Positions 43,071 through 51,468 of a DNA stretch of 64,000 nt are shown here, in pieces (within the stretch, counting starts at the first letter, position 1; each line of letters opens with the position of its first letter). Source of the stretch: Ottowia sp. (GTDB lineage: Bacteria > Pseudomonadota > Gammaproteobacteria > Burkholderiales > Burkholderiaceae_C); the NCBI RefSeq assembly GCF_016703145.1, contig NZ_JADJCO010000002.1, positions 248,001 through 312,000 of the forward strand, read 5' to 3'. The notes under the pieces were generated by a model that was given only the letters and a program-made list of their open reading frames with translations, had not been told where the DNA came from and did no database searches. The position numbers and the translations under genes are program-made.

Positions 43071-44360
43071 ATGAACCATGTTCAATTCAATCGCCGTCGA
43101 TTCATCCAGGCCAGCTCGGCCGCATCGGTGCTGGGGCTGGCCGCGGGCTGCGCGTCCACCGGCGCCGGCTCCGGCGGCAAGGTCGTCGTCGTCGGGGGTG
43201 GCTACGGCGGCGCCACGGCCGCCAAGTACCTGCGCCTGTGGTCCGAGGGCCGCATCGAGGTCACGCTGGTGGAGCCGAACGAGGCCTTCATCTCCTGCCC
43301 CATCTCCAACCTGGTCATCGGCGGCAGCAAGCAGATGGCTGACATCACCACGCCCTACGACAACCTGGCCAAGCGCCACGGCGTGAAGATCGTGCGCGAC
43401 CGCGCGGTCGCCATCGACGCCGACAAGCGCCAGGTGCGCCTGGCCGGCGGCGCCACGCTGCCCTACGACCGCCTCGTGCTCTCGCCCGGCGTCGATTTCA
43501 TGTGGGACGCGCTGCCCGGCCTGGGCAAGCCCGGCGCGCGGGACAAGGTGTTGCACGCGTGGAAGGCCGGCCCGCAGACCGTGGCCCTGCGCCGCCAACT
43601 GGAGGCCATGCCCGATGGCGGCGTATACGCCATCACCATCCCGCTGGCGCCGTACCGCTGCCCGCCCGGGCCGTACGAGCGCGCCTGCCAGGTGGCGCAC
43701 TACTTCAGCAAGGCCAAGCCCAAGTCCAAGGTGCTGGTGCTGGACGCCAACGACGACGTGACCTCCAAGGGCCCGCTGTTCAAGAAGGCCTGGGCCGACC
43801 GCTACAAGGGCATCATCGAATACCGGCCCAAGCACAACACGGTGGACGTCGATGCCGCCACTGGCACGCTGAAGTTCGACTTCAACGACGACGTCAAGGC
43901 CCAGGTGCTGAACGTGCTGCCGCCCATGCGCGCCGGCGACATCGCCCACAACGCCGGCCTGACCACGGCCAACAAGCGCTGGTGCGAGGTGGACTGGCTG
44001 ACCATGGAATCCAAGGCCGCCAAGAACGTCCACGTGCTGGGCGACGCGCTGCAGATCGCCCCGGCCATGCCCAAGTCCGGCCACATGGCCAACCAGCACG
44101 GCAAGGTGGCGGCCGCCGCCATCGTGGCGCTGCTGGCCGGCCGCGAGCCCAACCCGCTGCCCCTCTACAACAACACCTGCTACAGCTTCGTGAGCGACAC
44201 CGACGTGGTGCACGTGGCCAGCGTGCACCGCTACGACGCCGCGCAGAAGACCATGGTGACGGTGCCCGGCTCGGGCGGCGTGTCCACCGCCGCCAGCGAG
44301 CTGGAAGGCCAGTACGCCATGGCCTGGGCCCGCAACATCTGGGCCGACAGTCTCGCTTGA
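43071..44360 (+). CDS. fccB: Sulfide dehydrogenase flavoprotein (FccB/SoxF)
   Basis: 429 residues. A Tat-type signal (NRRRFIQASSAASVLGLAAG) precedes a dinucleotide-binding VVVVGGGYGGATAAK near residue 37. CPISNLVIGG and YRCPPGPYERAC carry the redox cysteines of flavocytochrome c sulfide dehydrogenases, and the second FAD motif NVHVLGDALQIAP is near 320. It oxidises sulfide in the periplasm and passes electrons to the cytochrome encoded upstream. An excellent GGGGAGGA ribosome site precedes the ATG. Confidence 0.92.
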   Translation: MNHVQFNRRRFIQASSAASVLGLAAGCASTGAGSGGKVVVVGGGYGGATAAKYLRLWSEGRIEVTLVEPNEAFISCPISNLVIGGSKQMADITTPYDNLAKRHGVKIVRDRAVAIDADKRQVRLAGGATLPYDRLVLSPGVDFMWDALPGLGKPGARDKVLHAWKAGPQTVALRRQLEAMPDGGVYAITIPLAPYRCPPGPYERACQVAHYFSKAKPKSKVLVLDANDDVTSKGPLFKKAWADRYKGIIEYRPKHNTVDVDAATGTLKFDFNDDVKAQVLNVLPPMRAGDIAHNAGLTTANKRWCEVDWLTMESKAAKNVHVLGDALQIAPAMPKSGHMANQHGKVAAAAIVALLAGREPNPLPLYNNTCYSFVSDTDVVHVASVHRYDAAQKTMVTVPGSGGVSTAASELEGQYAMAWARNIWADSLA

Positions 44361-44545
44361 AATGGCCCAACCCCGTGGCTGCATCCGTTGCGCGATGTGG
44401 CGCCTCCTCCCTCGAGAGGGCGCCGCCAGCGGCCGCTGGCATGGCCTGCGCTGCGGCCCTTGGACTCTTGGGGCCTGAGGCGTTGCCCCGAACGCGCGAT
44501 GGAGCCACCGGGATGGCACCGGTCGGGCGCCTCCAGCCCTCGGTG

Positions 44546-45520
44546 ATGGACCGCCGCCAACTGCTGCGGCGCTGCGGCTGCGCGGCGCTGGCCGGCTGGG
44601 GCGCCGCGTGGGCGCGCGATGCCGAAGGCGCCGGCGATCCGGCCGAGGCGCCGCCGATGGTGCCGCGCGAGGTGGCGCCCGGCTGCTGGGTCGTCGAGGG
44701 CCTGTCGGCCATGGGCTCGCCGGCCAACCGCAACTTCATCTCCAACGCCGGCTTCGTCGTCACGCCGGCCGGCGTGGTGGTGATCGACGCGCTGGGCTCG
44801 CCGGCGCTGGCCGAGCGGCTGCTGGCCGAGATCGGCAAGATCACATCGCGGAAGGTGACACACGTCGTCCTCACGCACTACCACGCCGACCACGTGTACG
44901 GCCTGCAGGTGTTCGAGCAGGCGGGCGCGCGCATCATCGCCCACCAGGCCGGGCGCGAGTACCTGCACGCCGACACGGCGCGCCTGCGGCTGCAGGCCTC
45001 GCGCGTGGAACTGGCGCCGTGGATCGACGCGCGCACGCGCCTGGTCCCCGCCACCGACTGGGTCGGCGGCGCGCGCGAGCTGGAGGTCGGCGGCGAACGC
45101 CTGGTGCTGCAGCCCGTGGGGCCGGCGCACACGCCCGAGGACCTGGCCCTGTTCGTGCCGCGCGCCCGGGTGCTGTACACGGGCGACCTGGTGTTCCGCG
45201 GACGCATCCCCTTCGTCGGCCAGGCCGACAGCCGCCACTGGATCGCCGCGCTCGACCGGCTGCTGGCCTTCGACGCGAAGGTGATCGTGCCTGGCCACGG
45301 CCCCGCGTCCACCGAGGCGCGGCAGGACATCCAGCTCACGCGCGACTACCTGGCCTACCTGCGCCAGGCCATGGGCGCCGCCGCGCGCGACATGACGCCG
45401 TTCGACGAGGCCTACCAGGCCACCGACTGGAGCGCCTTCGCCCACCTGCCGCTGTTCGGCGCCGCCAACCGCATGAACGCCTACAACACCTACCTGCTGA
45501 TGGAGCACGCAGGGCCATGA
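44546..45520 (+). CDS. Metallo-beta-lactamase fold hydrolase (SoxH-like)
   Basis: 324 residues with a twin-arginine/secretory leader (RRQLLRRCGCAALAGWGAAWA) and the MBL metal motif THYHADH near residue 110, a second His in GPAHTPEDL, YTGDLVF and VPGHGP. SoxH proteins occur in many sox clusters; they are not required for thiosulfate oxidation in Paracoccus and their substrate is unknown. The 185-bp gap before the gene contains a GC-rich block only loosely similar to repeat family B. The stop overlaps the next gene by four bases. Confidence 0.85.
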   Translation: MDRRQLLRRCGCAALAGWGAAWARDAEGAGDPAEAPPMVPREVAPGCWVVEGLSAMGSPANRNFISNAGFVVTPAGVVVIDALGSPALAERLLAEIGKITSRKVTHVVLTHYHADHVYGLQVFEQAGARIIAHQAGREYLHADTARLRLQASRVELAPWIDARTRLVPATDWVGGARELEVGGERLVLQPVGPAHTPEDLALFVPRARVLYTGDLVFRGRIPFVGQADSRHWIAALDRLLAFDAKVIVPGHGPASTEARQDIQLTRDYLAYLRQAMGAAARDMTPFDEAYQATDWSAFAHLPLFGAANRMNAYNTYLLMEHAGP

Positions 45521-45993
45521 CGCTGCAGCGCACCGCGTGGACGCGCCGCCGTGCCCTGCTGGCGCTGGCGGCCGGCGGTGCCGCGGACGGCGTTCGGGCG
45601 GCGGCCCCGAGCCTGCCGCCGTCGCAGTCGCTGCAGGGCGAACTGGCGCGCGCGCTGGCCGCGCGCCAGCCGCTGGTGGTGATGGTCAGCCTGCACGGCT
45701 GCCCCTGGTGCAAGCTGGTGCGCGAGCATTACCTGGCGCCGATGCACGCGCAGGAGGGCCTGCCCGTGGTGCAGATCGGCATGGGCGGCACGCACGCCAC
45801 GCGCACCGTGGCCGGCGAGCGCACCACGCACGGCGCGCTGGTGCGCGCCTGGGGCGTGAAGCTGGCGCCGACGGTGCTGTTCCTGGGGCCGGATGGCCGG
45901 GAAGTCGCCGAGCGCCTGGTGGGTGGATCGCCCGACTTCTACGGCGCCTACCTCGACCAGCGGCTGGCGCGGGCGCGGCGGGCGGTGGCGTGA
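45517..45993 (+). CDS. Periplasmic thioredoxin-like protein (SoxW-like)
   Basis: 158 residues: leader (RRRALLALAAGGAADGVRAA), then a thioredoxin-like fold with the active site CPWC in VSLHGCPWCKLVRE and a cis-proline at KLAPTVLFLGPDG. SoxW-type proteins keep Sox components reduced. The assignment to SoxW is by context; general periplasmic thioredoxins look similar. Coupled to the SoxH-like gene by an ATGA overlap. Confidence 0.75.
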   Translation: MTLQRTAWTRRRALLALAAGGAADGVRAAAPSLPPSQSLQGELARALAARQPLVVMVSLHGCPWCKLVREHYLAPMHAQEGLPVVQIGMGGTHATRTVAGERTTHGALVRAWGVKLAPTVLFLGPDGREVAERLVGGSPDFYGAYLDQRLARARRAVA

Positions 45994-45995
45994 TG

Positions 45996-46062
45996 GTTTC
46001 AAGCCATTTTGGCCTTCAGTCCGCATGGATATTGCGCCATTAGCTATCTAAAATATAGCTAA
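45996..46062. repeat. Family A repeat in the sox cluster
   Basis: A clear full-length copy: GTTTCAAGCCATTTTGGCC, TTCAGTCCGCATGGATATTG and CATTAGCTATCTAAAATATAG. It separates the soxW-like gene from the next cytochrome gene. Confidence 0.78.
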
Positions 46063-46096
46063 AAAGCACCATGAACCCTGTGACGAGGAGACCCGC

Positions 46097-46420
46097 ATGA
46101 ACCCCCTGCCCATCACCGCGTTGTCGATGTTGCTGCTGTTCGGCGCCGCCCGCGCCGAAGTGCCGGCACTGTTCAAGGGCGTGGACCTGAAGCTGGGCGA
46201 GCGCCTCATCGCCCAGCACAAGTGCAACGACTGCCACGCCCGCCAGTGGGTCGACGGCGGCAAGGCCGTCTACCGGCCCAAGGGCCGCATCAACACGCCC
46301 AGCGCGCTGCAGAGCATGGTCGAGCACTGCAACACCGAGATGAACCTGGGCCTGTTCCCCGAGGACGTGACGGCGGTGGCCGCCGTGCTCAACCGCGACC
46401 ACTACCGCTTCGCCAAATAG
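46097..46420 (+). CDS. Small periplasmic c-type cytochrome
   Basis: 107 residues: signal peptide (LPITALSMLLLFGAARA), one haem motif CNDCH in AQHKCNDCHARQW, and LQSMVEHCNTEMNLGLFPED downstream. It resembles small monohaem cytochromes found in sox and related respiratory clusters; its specific partner is unknown. It probably carries electrons from the SoxCD or FccAB complexes to the oxidase chain. A GACGAGGAG ribosome site precedes the ATG. Confidence 0.75.
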   Translation: MNPLPITALSMLLLFGAARAEVPALFKGVDLKLGERLIAQHKCNDCHARQWVDGGKAVYRPKGRINTPSALQSMVEHCNTEMNLGLFPEDVTAVAAVLNRDHYRFAK

Positions 46421-46469
46421 GCCGATTTCCCCGGACAAACCCCATGCCCCGATCCATCCGGCGGCTATA

Positions 46470-46493
46470 ACATAAGCAGTTGCGCATATAAAG
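46470..46493. promoter_or_regulatory. Candidate operator before soxC
   Basis: ATAACATAAGCAG followed by TTGCGCATATAAAG in the 84-bp gap upstream of soxC. It shares the CATATAA core and a preceding TAT-A block with 42664-42690. Possibly a second binding site of the ArsR-type regulator; weak evidence. Confidence 0.3.
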
Positions 46494-46504
46494 AATTTAA
46501 TGCC

Positions 46505-47899
46505 ATGGCCGCAGAGCACGCACTCCCACCATCCGAGGCGCCCGAGGGCGTCGCGCGCGGCCGACTGCGCAAGGCACCGGAGGGATTCATCGACCGCGCG
46601 GGCGTGCGCGCCGTGTTCGCCGAGGGCCGGCACGGCCGGCGCGACTTCATCCGCGGCGCCTTCGCCGCCGCCCTGGCCGGCACCGCCGCCACGCGGGCGA
46701 GCGGGCAGGCCAACCCCGTGCCGGCCGAAGGGGGCGACCCGAACATCCTGAACCTGCCGGCCCATTCCCGGGGCCTGGGCCAGCCGGTGGCGACCGACGG
46801 CTACGGCAAGCCCTCGCGCTACGAGGCCAACGTCCAGCGCCGCCAGAGCCCGGGGCTCACGCAGACGGCGCAGTCGTCCGTGTCCTTCGCGCCGCTGCAA
46901 TCGCTGTTCGGCATCGTCACGCCCAGCGGCCTGCACTTCGAGCGGCATCACCAGGGCTGGTGGGACGTGGACCCGTCCAGGCACCGCTTCATGGTCAATG
47001 GTCTGGTCAAAAAGCCCATGGTCTTCACCATGGACGAACTGATGCGCCTGCCCAGCGTGTCACGCTTTCATTTCATCGAGTGCGGCGCCAACACCGGCAT
47101 GGAGTGGGGCAATGTCGCCGTGCCGACGGTGCAGTACTCGCACGGCATGCTCTCGTGCAGCGAATTCACCGGCGTGCCCTTGATCACGCTGCTGGAGATG
47201 GCCGGCGCCGACCTCCAGGCCGGCAAGTTCGTGCTGGCTGAAGGAGCGGATGGCTCGTCGATGACCCGCACCATCCCCATGGGCCTGGTCGCCAGCGGCC
47301 AGGTGCTGGTGGCCTACGGCCAGAACGGCGAGATGCTGCGGCCCGAGAACGGCTACCCCCTGCGCCTGGTGGTGCCCGGCGTGCAGGGCGTGAGCTGGGT
47401 GAAGTACCTGCGCCGCGTCGAGGTCGGCGACCAGCCCTGGGCCACCAAGGACGAGGCCGTGCACTACATCGACCTGATGCCCGACGGCATGCACCGCCAG
47501 TACAGCAGCATCCAGGAATGCAAGAGCGTGGTCACCACGCCCTCGGGCGGGCAGGTGCTGCTGGACAAGGGCTTCTACAACGTGACCGGGCTGGCCTGGT
47601 CCGGGCGCGGGCGCATCAAGCGGGTGGACGTGTCGGTCGATGGCGGGCGCAACTGGCGCACGGCGCGGCTCGAATCGCCCGTGCAGGACAAGTGCCTCAC
47701 CCGCTTCAACCTCGACTGGGCGTGGGACGGCCGGCCCGCCCTCATCCAGAGCCGCGCCATGGACGAGACGGGCTACGTGCAGCCCACTTACCGGCGGTTG
47801 CGCGAGGTGCGCGGCACGCGCTCGATCTACCACAACAACGCCATCCAGTCGTGGCTGGTGCAGGACAACGGCGAGGTGAAGAATGTTCAGCTCTCGTGA
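46505..47899 (+). CDS. soxC: Sulfane dehydrogenase molybdopterin subunit SoxC
   Basis: 464 residues. A Tat leader (HGRRDFIRGAFAAALAG) is preceded by an N-terminal extension of about 45 residues. The sulfite-oxidase-type Mo-binding domain has FIECGANTGMEW with the cofactor cysteine, and the C-terminal dimerisation domain (from about 330) is the Mo-co family type. With SoxD it forms sulfane dehydrogenase, which oxidises the SoxY-bound sulfane sulfur with removal of six electrons. It overlaps soxD by 17 bases, so the two are made together. Confidence 0.95.
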   Translation: MAAEHALPPSEAPEGVARGRLRKAPEGFIDRAGVRAVFAEGRHGRRDFIRGAFAAALAGTAATRASGQANPVPAEGGDPNILNLPAHSRGLGQPVATDGYGKPSRYEANVQRRQSPGLTQTAQSSVSFAPLQSLFGIVTPSGLHFERHHQGWWDVDPSRHRFMVNGLVKKPMVFTMDELMRLPSVSRFHFIECGANTGMEWGNVAVPTVQYSHGMLSCSEFTGVPLITLLEMAGADLQAGKFVLAEGADGSSMTRTIPMGLVASGQVLVAYGQNGEMLRPENGYPLRLVVPGVQGVSWVKYLRRVEVGDQPWATKDEAVHYIDLMPDGMHRQYSSIQECKSVVTTPSGGQVLLDKGFYNVTGLAWSGRGRIKRVDVSVDGGRNWRTARLESPVQDKCLTRFNLDWAWDGRPALIQSRAMDETGYVQPTYRRLREVRGTRSIYHNNAIQSWLVQDNGEVKNVQLS

Positions 47900-48956
47900 C
47901 GTCGTTGCTTCATTATTGATAGCTGCCTGCGCAGTATCCGCGCTGGCTGATGGCACATACCATGGCATCGGCCGCGCCGCCACGCCGAAGGAGGTGGCGG
48001 CCTGGGACATCGACGTGCGGCCCGACTTCAAGGGCCTGCCGCCAGGCTCGGGCAGCGTGGCCCGGGGGCAGGACATCTGGGAAGCCAAGTGTGCCAGTTG
48101 CCACGGCGTGTTCGGCGAATCCAACTCGGTGTTCAACCCGCTCGTCGGCGGCACCACGCAGGACGACATCAGGACCGGCCGCGTCGCCAGCCTCACCCGG
48201 CCCGACTACCCCGGCCGCACCACCCTGATGAAGGTGCCCCACGTCTCCACGCTGTGGGACTACATCAACCGCGCCATGCCCTGGAACGAGCCCAAGTCGC
48301 TCCAGCCCGACGAGGTCTACGCCGTCACCGCCTTCCTGCTCAACCTGGCCGACGTGGTGCCCGCGGACTTCACCCTGTCCGAGCGCAACATCGCCGAGGT
48401 GCAGCGCCGCATGCCCAACCGCAACGGCATGAGCACCCGGCACGCCCTCTGGCCCGGCCCCGAACTGGGCGGCCTGCCCAGGCCCGACGTGCGGGCCAGC
48501 GCCTGCATGAGCCGCTGCCCGGCCGAGGCCCAGGTCGCCTCCATGCTGCCGGCCCACGCGCGCGATGCGCACGGCAACCTGCGCGAGCAAAACCGCGGCG
48601 TCGGGCCGCAGCGCGGCGCCGACACCATGCACGCCGAGGGCCAGCTGGGCGACGCCGCGGCGGCACCGGCCAACGCTGCCGTTGCTACGAAATCAGAAGC
48701 TGATAGCGCAACATCGGCGCGGGCTCTGGCCCAGAAGCATGCTTGCACGGCCTGCCACGCGATGAGCGGCAAGCTGGTCGGCCCCAGCTTCGCCGACATC
48801 GCCCGCAAGCACGCCGGCCAGGCCGCCTACCTGGCCGGCAAGATCCAGTCCGGCGGCGCCGGCGCGTGGGGCGAGATCCCCATGCCGCCGCAGAACCTGC
48901 CCGATGCCGACCTGCAGGCCTTGGCCGCCTGGCTGGCGGCCGGCGCTCGGCCGTGA
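47883..48956 (+). CDS. soxD: Sulfane dehydrogenase diheme cytochrome SoxD
   Basis: 357 residues with two haem motifs: CASCH in WEAKCASCHGVFG (domain 1) and CTACH in KHACTACHAMSGK (domain 2). It accepts electrons from SoxC. Two family A repeats lie within the gene. The first (47903-47952) encodes the core of the signal peptide (VVASLLIAACAVSALA). The second (48681-48735) encodes the linker AVATKSEADSATSARALA before the second haem domain. Start ATG at 47883 lies inside soxC. Confidence 0.93.
   Translation: MFSSRDVVASLLIAACAVSALADGTYHGIGRAATPKEVAAWDIDVRPDFKGLPPGSGSVARGQDIWEAKCASCHGVFGESNSVFNPLVGGTTQDDIRTGRVASLTRPDYPGRTTLMKVPHVSTLWDYINRAMPWNEPKSLQPDEVYAVTAFLLNLADVVPADFTLSERNIAEVQRRMPNRNGMSTRHALWPGPELGGLPRPDVRASACMSRCPAEAQVASMLPAHARDAHGNLREQNRGVGPQRGADTMHAEGQLGDAAAAPANAAVATKSEADSATSARALAQKHACTACHAMSGKLVGPSFADIARKHAGQAAYLAGKIQSGGAGAWGEIPMPPQNLPDADLQALAAWLAAGARP
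47903..47952. repeat. Family A repeat encoding the SoxD signal-peptide core
   Basis: GTTGCTTCATTATTGATAGC followed by TGCCTGCGCAGTATCCGCGC. GATAGCTGCCNGCGC is the same block found in intergenic copies at 53212-53282 and 56438-56500. It also covers the stop of soxC only by proximity (soxC ends at 47899). Confidence 0.6.
48681..48735. repeat. Family A repeat in the SoxD interdomain linker
   Basis: GTTGCTACGAAATCAGAAGC then TGATAGCGCAACATCGGCGC. The order GTTGCTNC...GATAGC...GC matches the copy 0.8 kb upstream in the same gene. It keeps the reading frame. Confidence 0.5.
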
Positions 48957-49047
48957 AGCCTTCATGCGTGACAGGTTTCGGGGAATCCCGCTGACGCGCC
49001 CGGATCGAACCCAGTAGCATTTCGCAACTTTCAAGGAGAAACGCCCC

Positions 49048-49506
49048 ATGCAAACCCGCAGGCAAACCCTCAAGCACAGCGCCGTCGTGGCCGGCCTGCT
49101 GGCCGGCACCGGCCTGTTTCCGCGGTACGCCCTGGCCTTCAACCAGGGCGCGTTCGACGCCAAGAGCATCGCCGACGCCGTCAAGGCGCTGGGTGCCGCC
49201 GGCGCGCCGGCCCAGAGCTCGGCCGTCACGCTGACCGCCCCCGACATCGCCGAGAACGGCGCCGTGGTGCCGCTGGCGTTGGCCAGCACGCTGCCCAACG
49301 TCAAGCAGTTGCTGCTGCTGGTCGAGAAGAACCCCAACGTGCTGGTGTCGGTGTTCAACGTCAACGAATCGGTCGAGCCCAGCTTCGCCACCCGCACCAA
49401 GATGGGCCAGTCCTCCGACGTGTACGCCGTGGCCATCACCGCCGACGGCAAGGCGCACTACGCCAAGAAAGAGGTCAAGGTCACCCTCGGCGGCTGTGGC
49501 GGCTGA
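49048..49506 (+). CDS. soxY: Sulfur carrier protein SoxY
   Basis: 152 residues. The Tat-like leader (TRRQTLKHSAVVAGLLAGTG) is followed by an Ig-like fold and ends in the diagnostic swinging arm GGCGG, whose cysteine carries the thiosulfate/sulfane intermediates during oxidation. The AAGGAGAAA ribosome site precedes the ATG. It is the first gene of soxYZAX, which runs in compact spacing to a terminator after soxX. Confidence 0.97.
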   Translation: MQTRRQTLKHSAVVAGLLAGTGLFPRYALAFNQGAFDAKSIADAVKALGAAGAPAQSSAVTLTAPDIAENGAVVPLALASTLPNVKQLLLLVEKNPNVLVSVFNVNESVEPSFATRTKMGQSSDVYAVAITADGKAHYAKKEVKVTLGGCGG

Positions 49507-49551
49507 CGTGGTCCGGCACGCCTTTTGAACAGAACATCAGGAGTAAGAAAC

Positions 49552-49863
49552 ATGGCAGATCCAATGCGAATCCGCGCCCAGGCCAGCGGCGACAAGGCCA
49601 CCGTGCGCGTGCTCATGAGCCACGAGATGGAGTCCGGCCAGCGCAAGGACGCGTCCGGCAAGATCGTGCCCGCCTGGCACATCCAGGACGTCACCGCCAG
49701 CCTCAACGGCAAGCCGGTGTTTTCCTGCGAATGGGGGCCGGCGGTGTCGAAGAACCCGTTCCTGCAGTTCACCGTCAAGGGCGCCAAGGCCGGCGACAAG
49801 ATCAGCGTGACCTGGAAGGACAACAAGGGCGACACCCGCACCGACGAAGCCACGGTATCCTGA
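49552..49863 (+). CDS. soxZ: SoxZ, partner of the SoxY carrier
   Basis: 103 residues, no signal peptide: it is exported together with SoxY as a complex. MRIRAQASGDKATVRVLMSH at the N-terminus and SKNPFLQFTVKGAKAGDKIS near the C-terminus are family-typical. It forms the SoxYZ heterodimer on which the Sox reactions take place. 45 bases downstream of soxY. Confidence 0.96.
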   Translation: MADPMRIRAQASGDKATVRVLMSHEMESGQRKDASGKIVPAWHIQDVTASLNGKPVFSCEWGPAVSKNPFLQFTVKGAKAGDKISVTWKDNKGDTRTDEATVS

Positions 49864-49903
49864 AGAACCGCGCGCCCCATTGCCTGACAAGGAGACAAGC
49901 ACG

Positions 49904-50713
49904 ATGAGGATGACGCTCAACGCGGCGGCCGTGGCCGCCATGGGGTTGCTGCTGGCCACCGGCGCCGCCCTGGCGCAGAACACCAGCACGCAGGCGATCG
50001 AGGAATACCGTGAGATGCTGCAGGACGGCAACCCGGCGGACCTGTTCGAGGCCAAGGGCGAGGACTTGTGGAAGCAAAAGCGCGGCCCCCGCAACGCCTC
50101 GCTGGAGCAGTGCGATCTGGGCAAGGGTCCGGGCGTGGTCAAGGGCGTGTTCGTCGAGCTGCCGCGCTACTTTGCCGACACCGGCAAGGTGCAGGACGTG
50201 GAGTCGCGCCTGGTGACCTGCATGAGCAGCCTGCAGGGCATCGACCCCAAGGCCGTGACCGAGGCCGCCTGGGGCCGGGGCGAGCGCGCCAACGCCACCG
50301 CGCTGGCGACCTGGGTCGCGGCGCAGTCCAAGGGCTTGGCCTTCAACTTGCCGCAGTCGCATGCGCAGGAGCGCACGATGTACGAGGTCGGCAAGCGCCT
50401 GTTCTTCCAGCGCGGCGGCGCGCACGACTTCGCGTGCGCCTCCTGCCACGGCGAGGACGGCAAGCGCGTGCGCCTGCAGGACCTGCCGCGCCTGACGGGC
50501 AACCCCGGCGACGGCATCGGTTTCGCTGCCTGGCCGGCCTACCACGTCTCCAGCGGGCAGATGTGGACCATGCAGCACCGCCTGAACGACTGCTACCGCC
50601 AGCAGCGCTTTCCCGAGCCCGACTACATCAGCGACGCCACGGTCGCGTTGGGCGTCTACATGGGCGTGAACGCCAAGGGCGCCAAGTCCGCGGTGCCGAC
50701 CATCAAGCGCTGA
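49904..50713 (+). CDS. soxA: L-cysteine S-thiosulfotransferase subunit SoxA
   Basis: 269 residues: signal peptide (LNAAAVAAMGLLLATGAALA), one haem motif CASCH in DFACASCHGEDGK and the catalytic cysteine in RLNDCYRQQRF that takes part in linking thiosulfate to SoxY. Other cysteines (EQCDLG, LVTCMSS) replace the first haem site of the two-haem SoxA type with a disulfide pair, so this is the monohaem form. ATG at 49904 follows AAGGAGA; works with SoxX. Confidence 0.95.
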   Translation: MRMTLNAAAVAAMGLLLATGAALAQNTSTQAIEEYREMLQDGNPADLFEAKGEDLWKQKRGPRNASLEQCDLGKGPGVVKGVFVELPRYFADTGKVQDVESRLVTCMSSLQGIDPKAVTEAAWGRGERANATALATWVAAQSKGLAFNLPQSHAQERTMYEVGKRLFFQRGGAHDFACASCHGEDGKRVRLQDLPRLTGNPGDGIGFAAWPAYHVSSGQMWTMQHRLNDCYRQQRFPEPDYISDATVALGVYMGVNAKGAKSAVPTIKR

Positions 50714-50729
50714 GAAGGAGACACGATCC

Positions 50730-51407
50730 ATGAAACATCTCAAGCTCACCACCCTGACCGCGGCGCTGGTCCTGGGCGCGGGCGCGCTGGCGGTCGGCTG
50801 CGCCACGACGGCGCCCGGCCCCTCCGCGGCCCAGGCGGACGCGCTGACGCAGCAGATCGTCAAGACCTCGTTCCACGACAAGGGCATCGTCAAGGTCGCC
50901 GCCGCGTTCGACAACGGCGACGAGACCATCCAGGCCTGCAACGCCGCCGACGTGGCCGGCAAGCCGCTGGCGCCCGAGGTGGCCAAGCGCCTGGAAGAGG
51001 CCAACCTGAAGACCATCAAGTGGCCCGCCAACGGCCAGTTCCTGGGCGACTGGAAGGAGGGCGAGAAGATCGCCCAGAGCGGCCGCGGCATGACCTGGAC
51101 CGACCAGGCCGGCGCGGCCAACGGCGGCAACTGCTACAACTGCCACCAGATCGACAAGAAGGAAATCTCCTTCGGCACCATCGGCCCCAGCCTCTACAAC
51201 TACGGCAAGCTGCGCGGCGTGGCCGACCCGGCCAGCCCGGCATCCAAGGCCGTCGTCGAATACACCTGGGGCAAGATCTGGAACAGCAAGGCCTACAACG
51301 CTTGCTCCAACATGCCGCGCGCCGGCCACAAGGGCATCCTGACCGAGGATCAGGTGCGCCATATCGTGGCGCTGCTGCTCGACCCCAAGTCTCCCGTCAA
51401 TCAGTGA
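50730..51407 (+). CDS. soxX: SoxX cytochrome subunit
   Basis: 225 residues. The leader (LTALVLGAGALAVGCATTAP region) has a lipobox-like AVGC, so it may be a lipoprotein. An N-terminal extension of about 95 residues precedes the cytochrome domain with CYNCH in NGGNCYNCHQIDKKE, and the methionine ligand is probably in ACSNMPRAGHKG. The extension makes it longer than the classical SoxX. It forms SoxAX, which couples thiosulfate to SoxY. The ribosome site GAAGGAGA is strong. Confidence 0.93.
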   Translation: MKHLKLTTLTAALVLGAGALAVGCATTAPGPSAAQADALTQQIVKTSFHDKGIVKVAAAFDNGDETIQACNAADVAGKPLAPEVAKRLEEANLKTIKWPANGQFLGDWKEGEKIAQSGRGMTWTDQAGAANGGNCYNCHQIDKKEISFGTIGPSLYNYGKLRGVADPASPASKAVVEYTWGKIWNSKAYNACSNMPRAGHKGILTEDQVRHIVALLLDPKSPVNQ

Positions 51408-51415
51408 CCTTCAAG

Positions 51416-51439
51416 GGCCCGGCGTTGCCGGGCCTTTTT
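51416..51439 (+). terminator. Rho-independent terminator after soxX
   Basis: The stem GGCCCGGC (51416-51423), loop GTT and GCCGGGCC (51427-51434) are followed directly by TTTTT. It ends the soxYZAX transcript nine bases after the soxX stop; soxB, 30 bases downstream, must have its own promoter or rely on readthrough. Confidence 0.9.
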
Positions 51440-51468
51440 GTTCCAAATACTTCAGCGAGCGCTGAACT

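Noticed and set aside
44361..44545. A third family B repeat between fccB and the soxH-like gene
   Set aside because: CTCCCTCGAGAGGGCGCC is palindromic and somewhat similar, but the block order does not match well enough to call.
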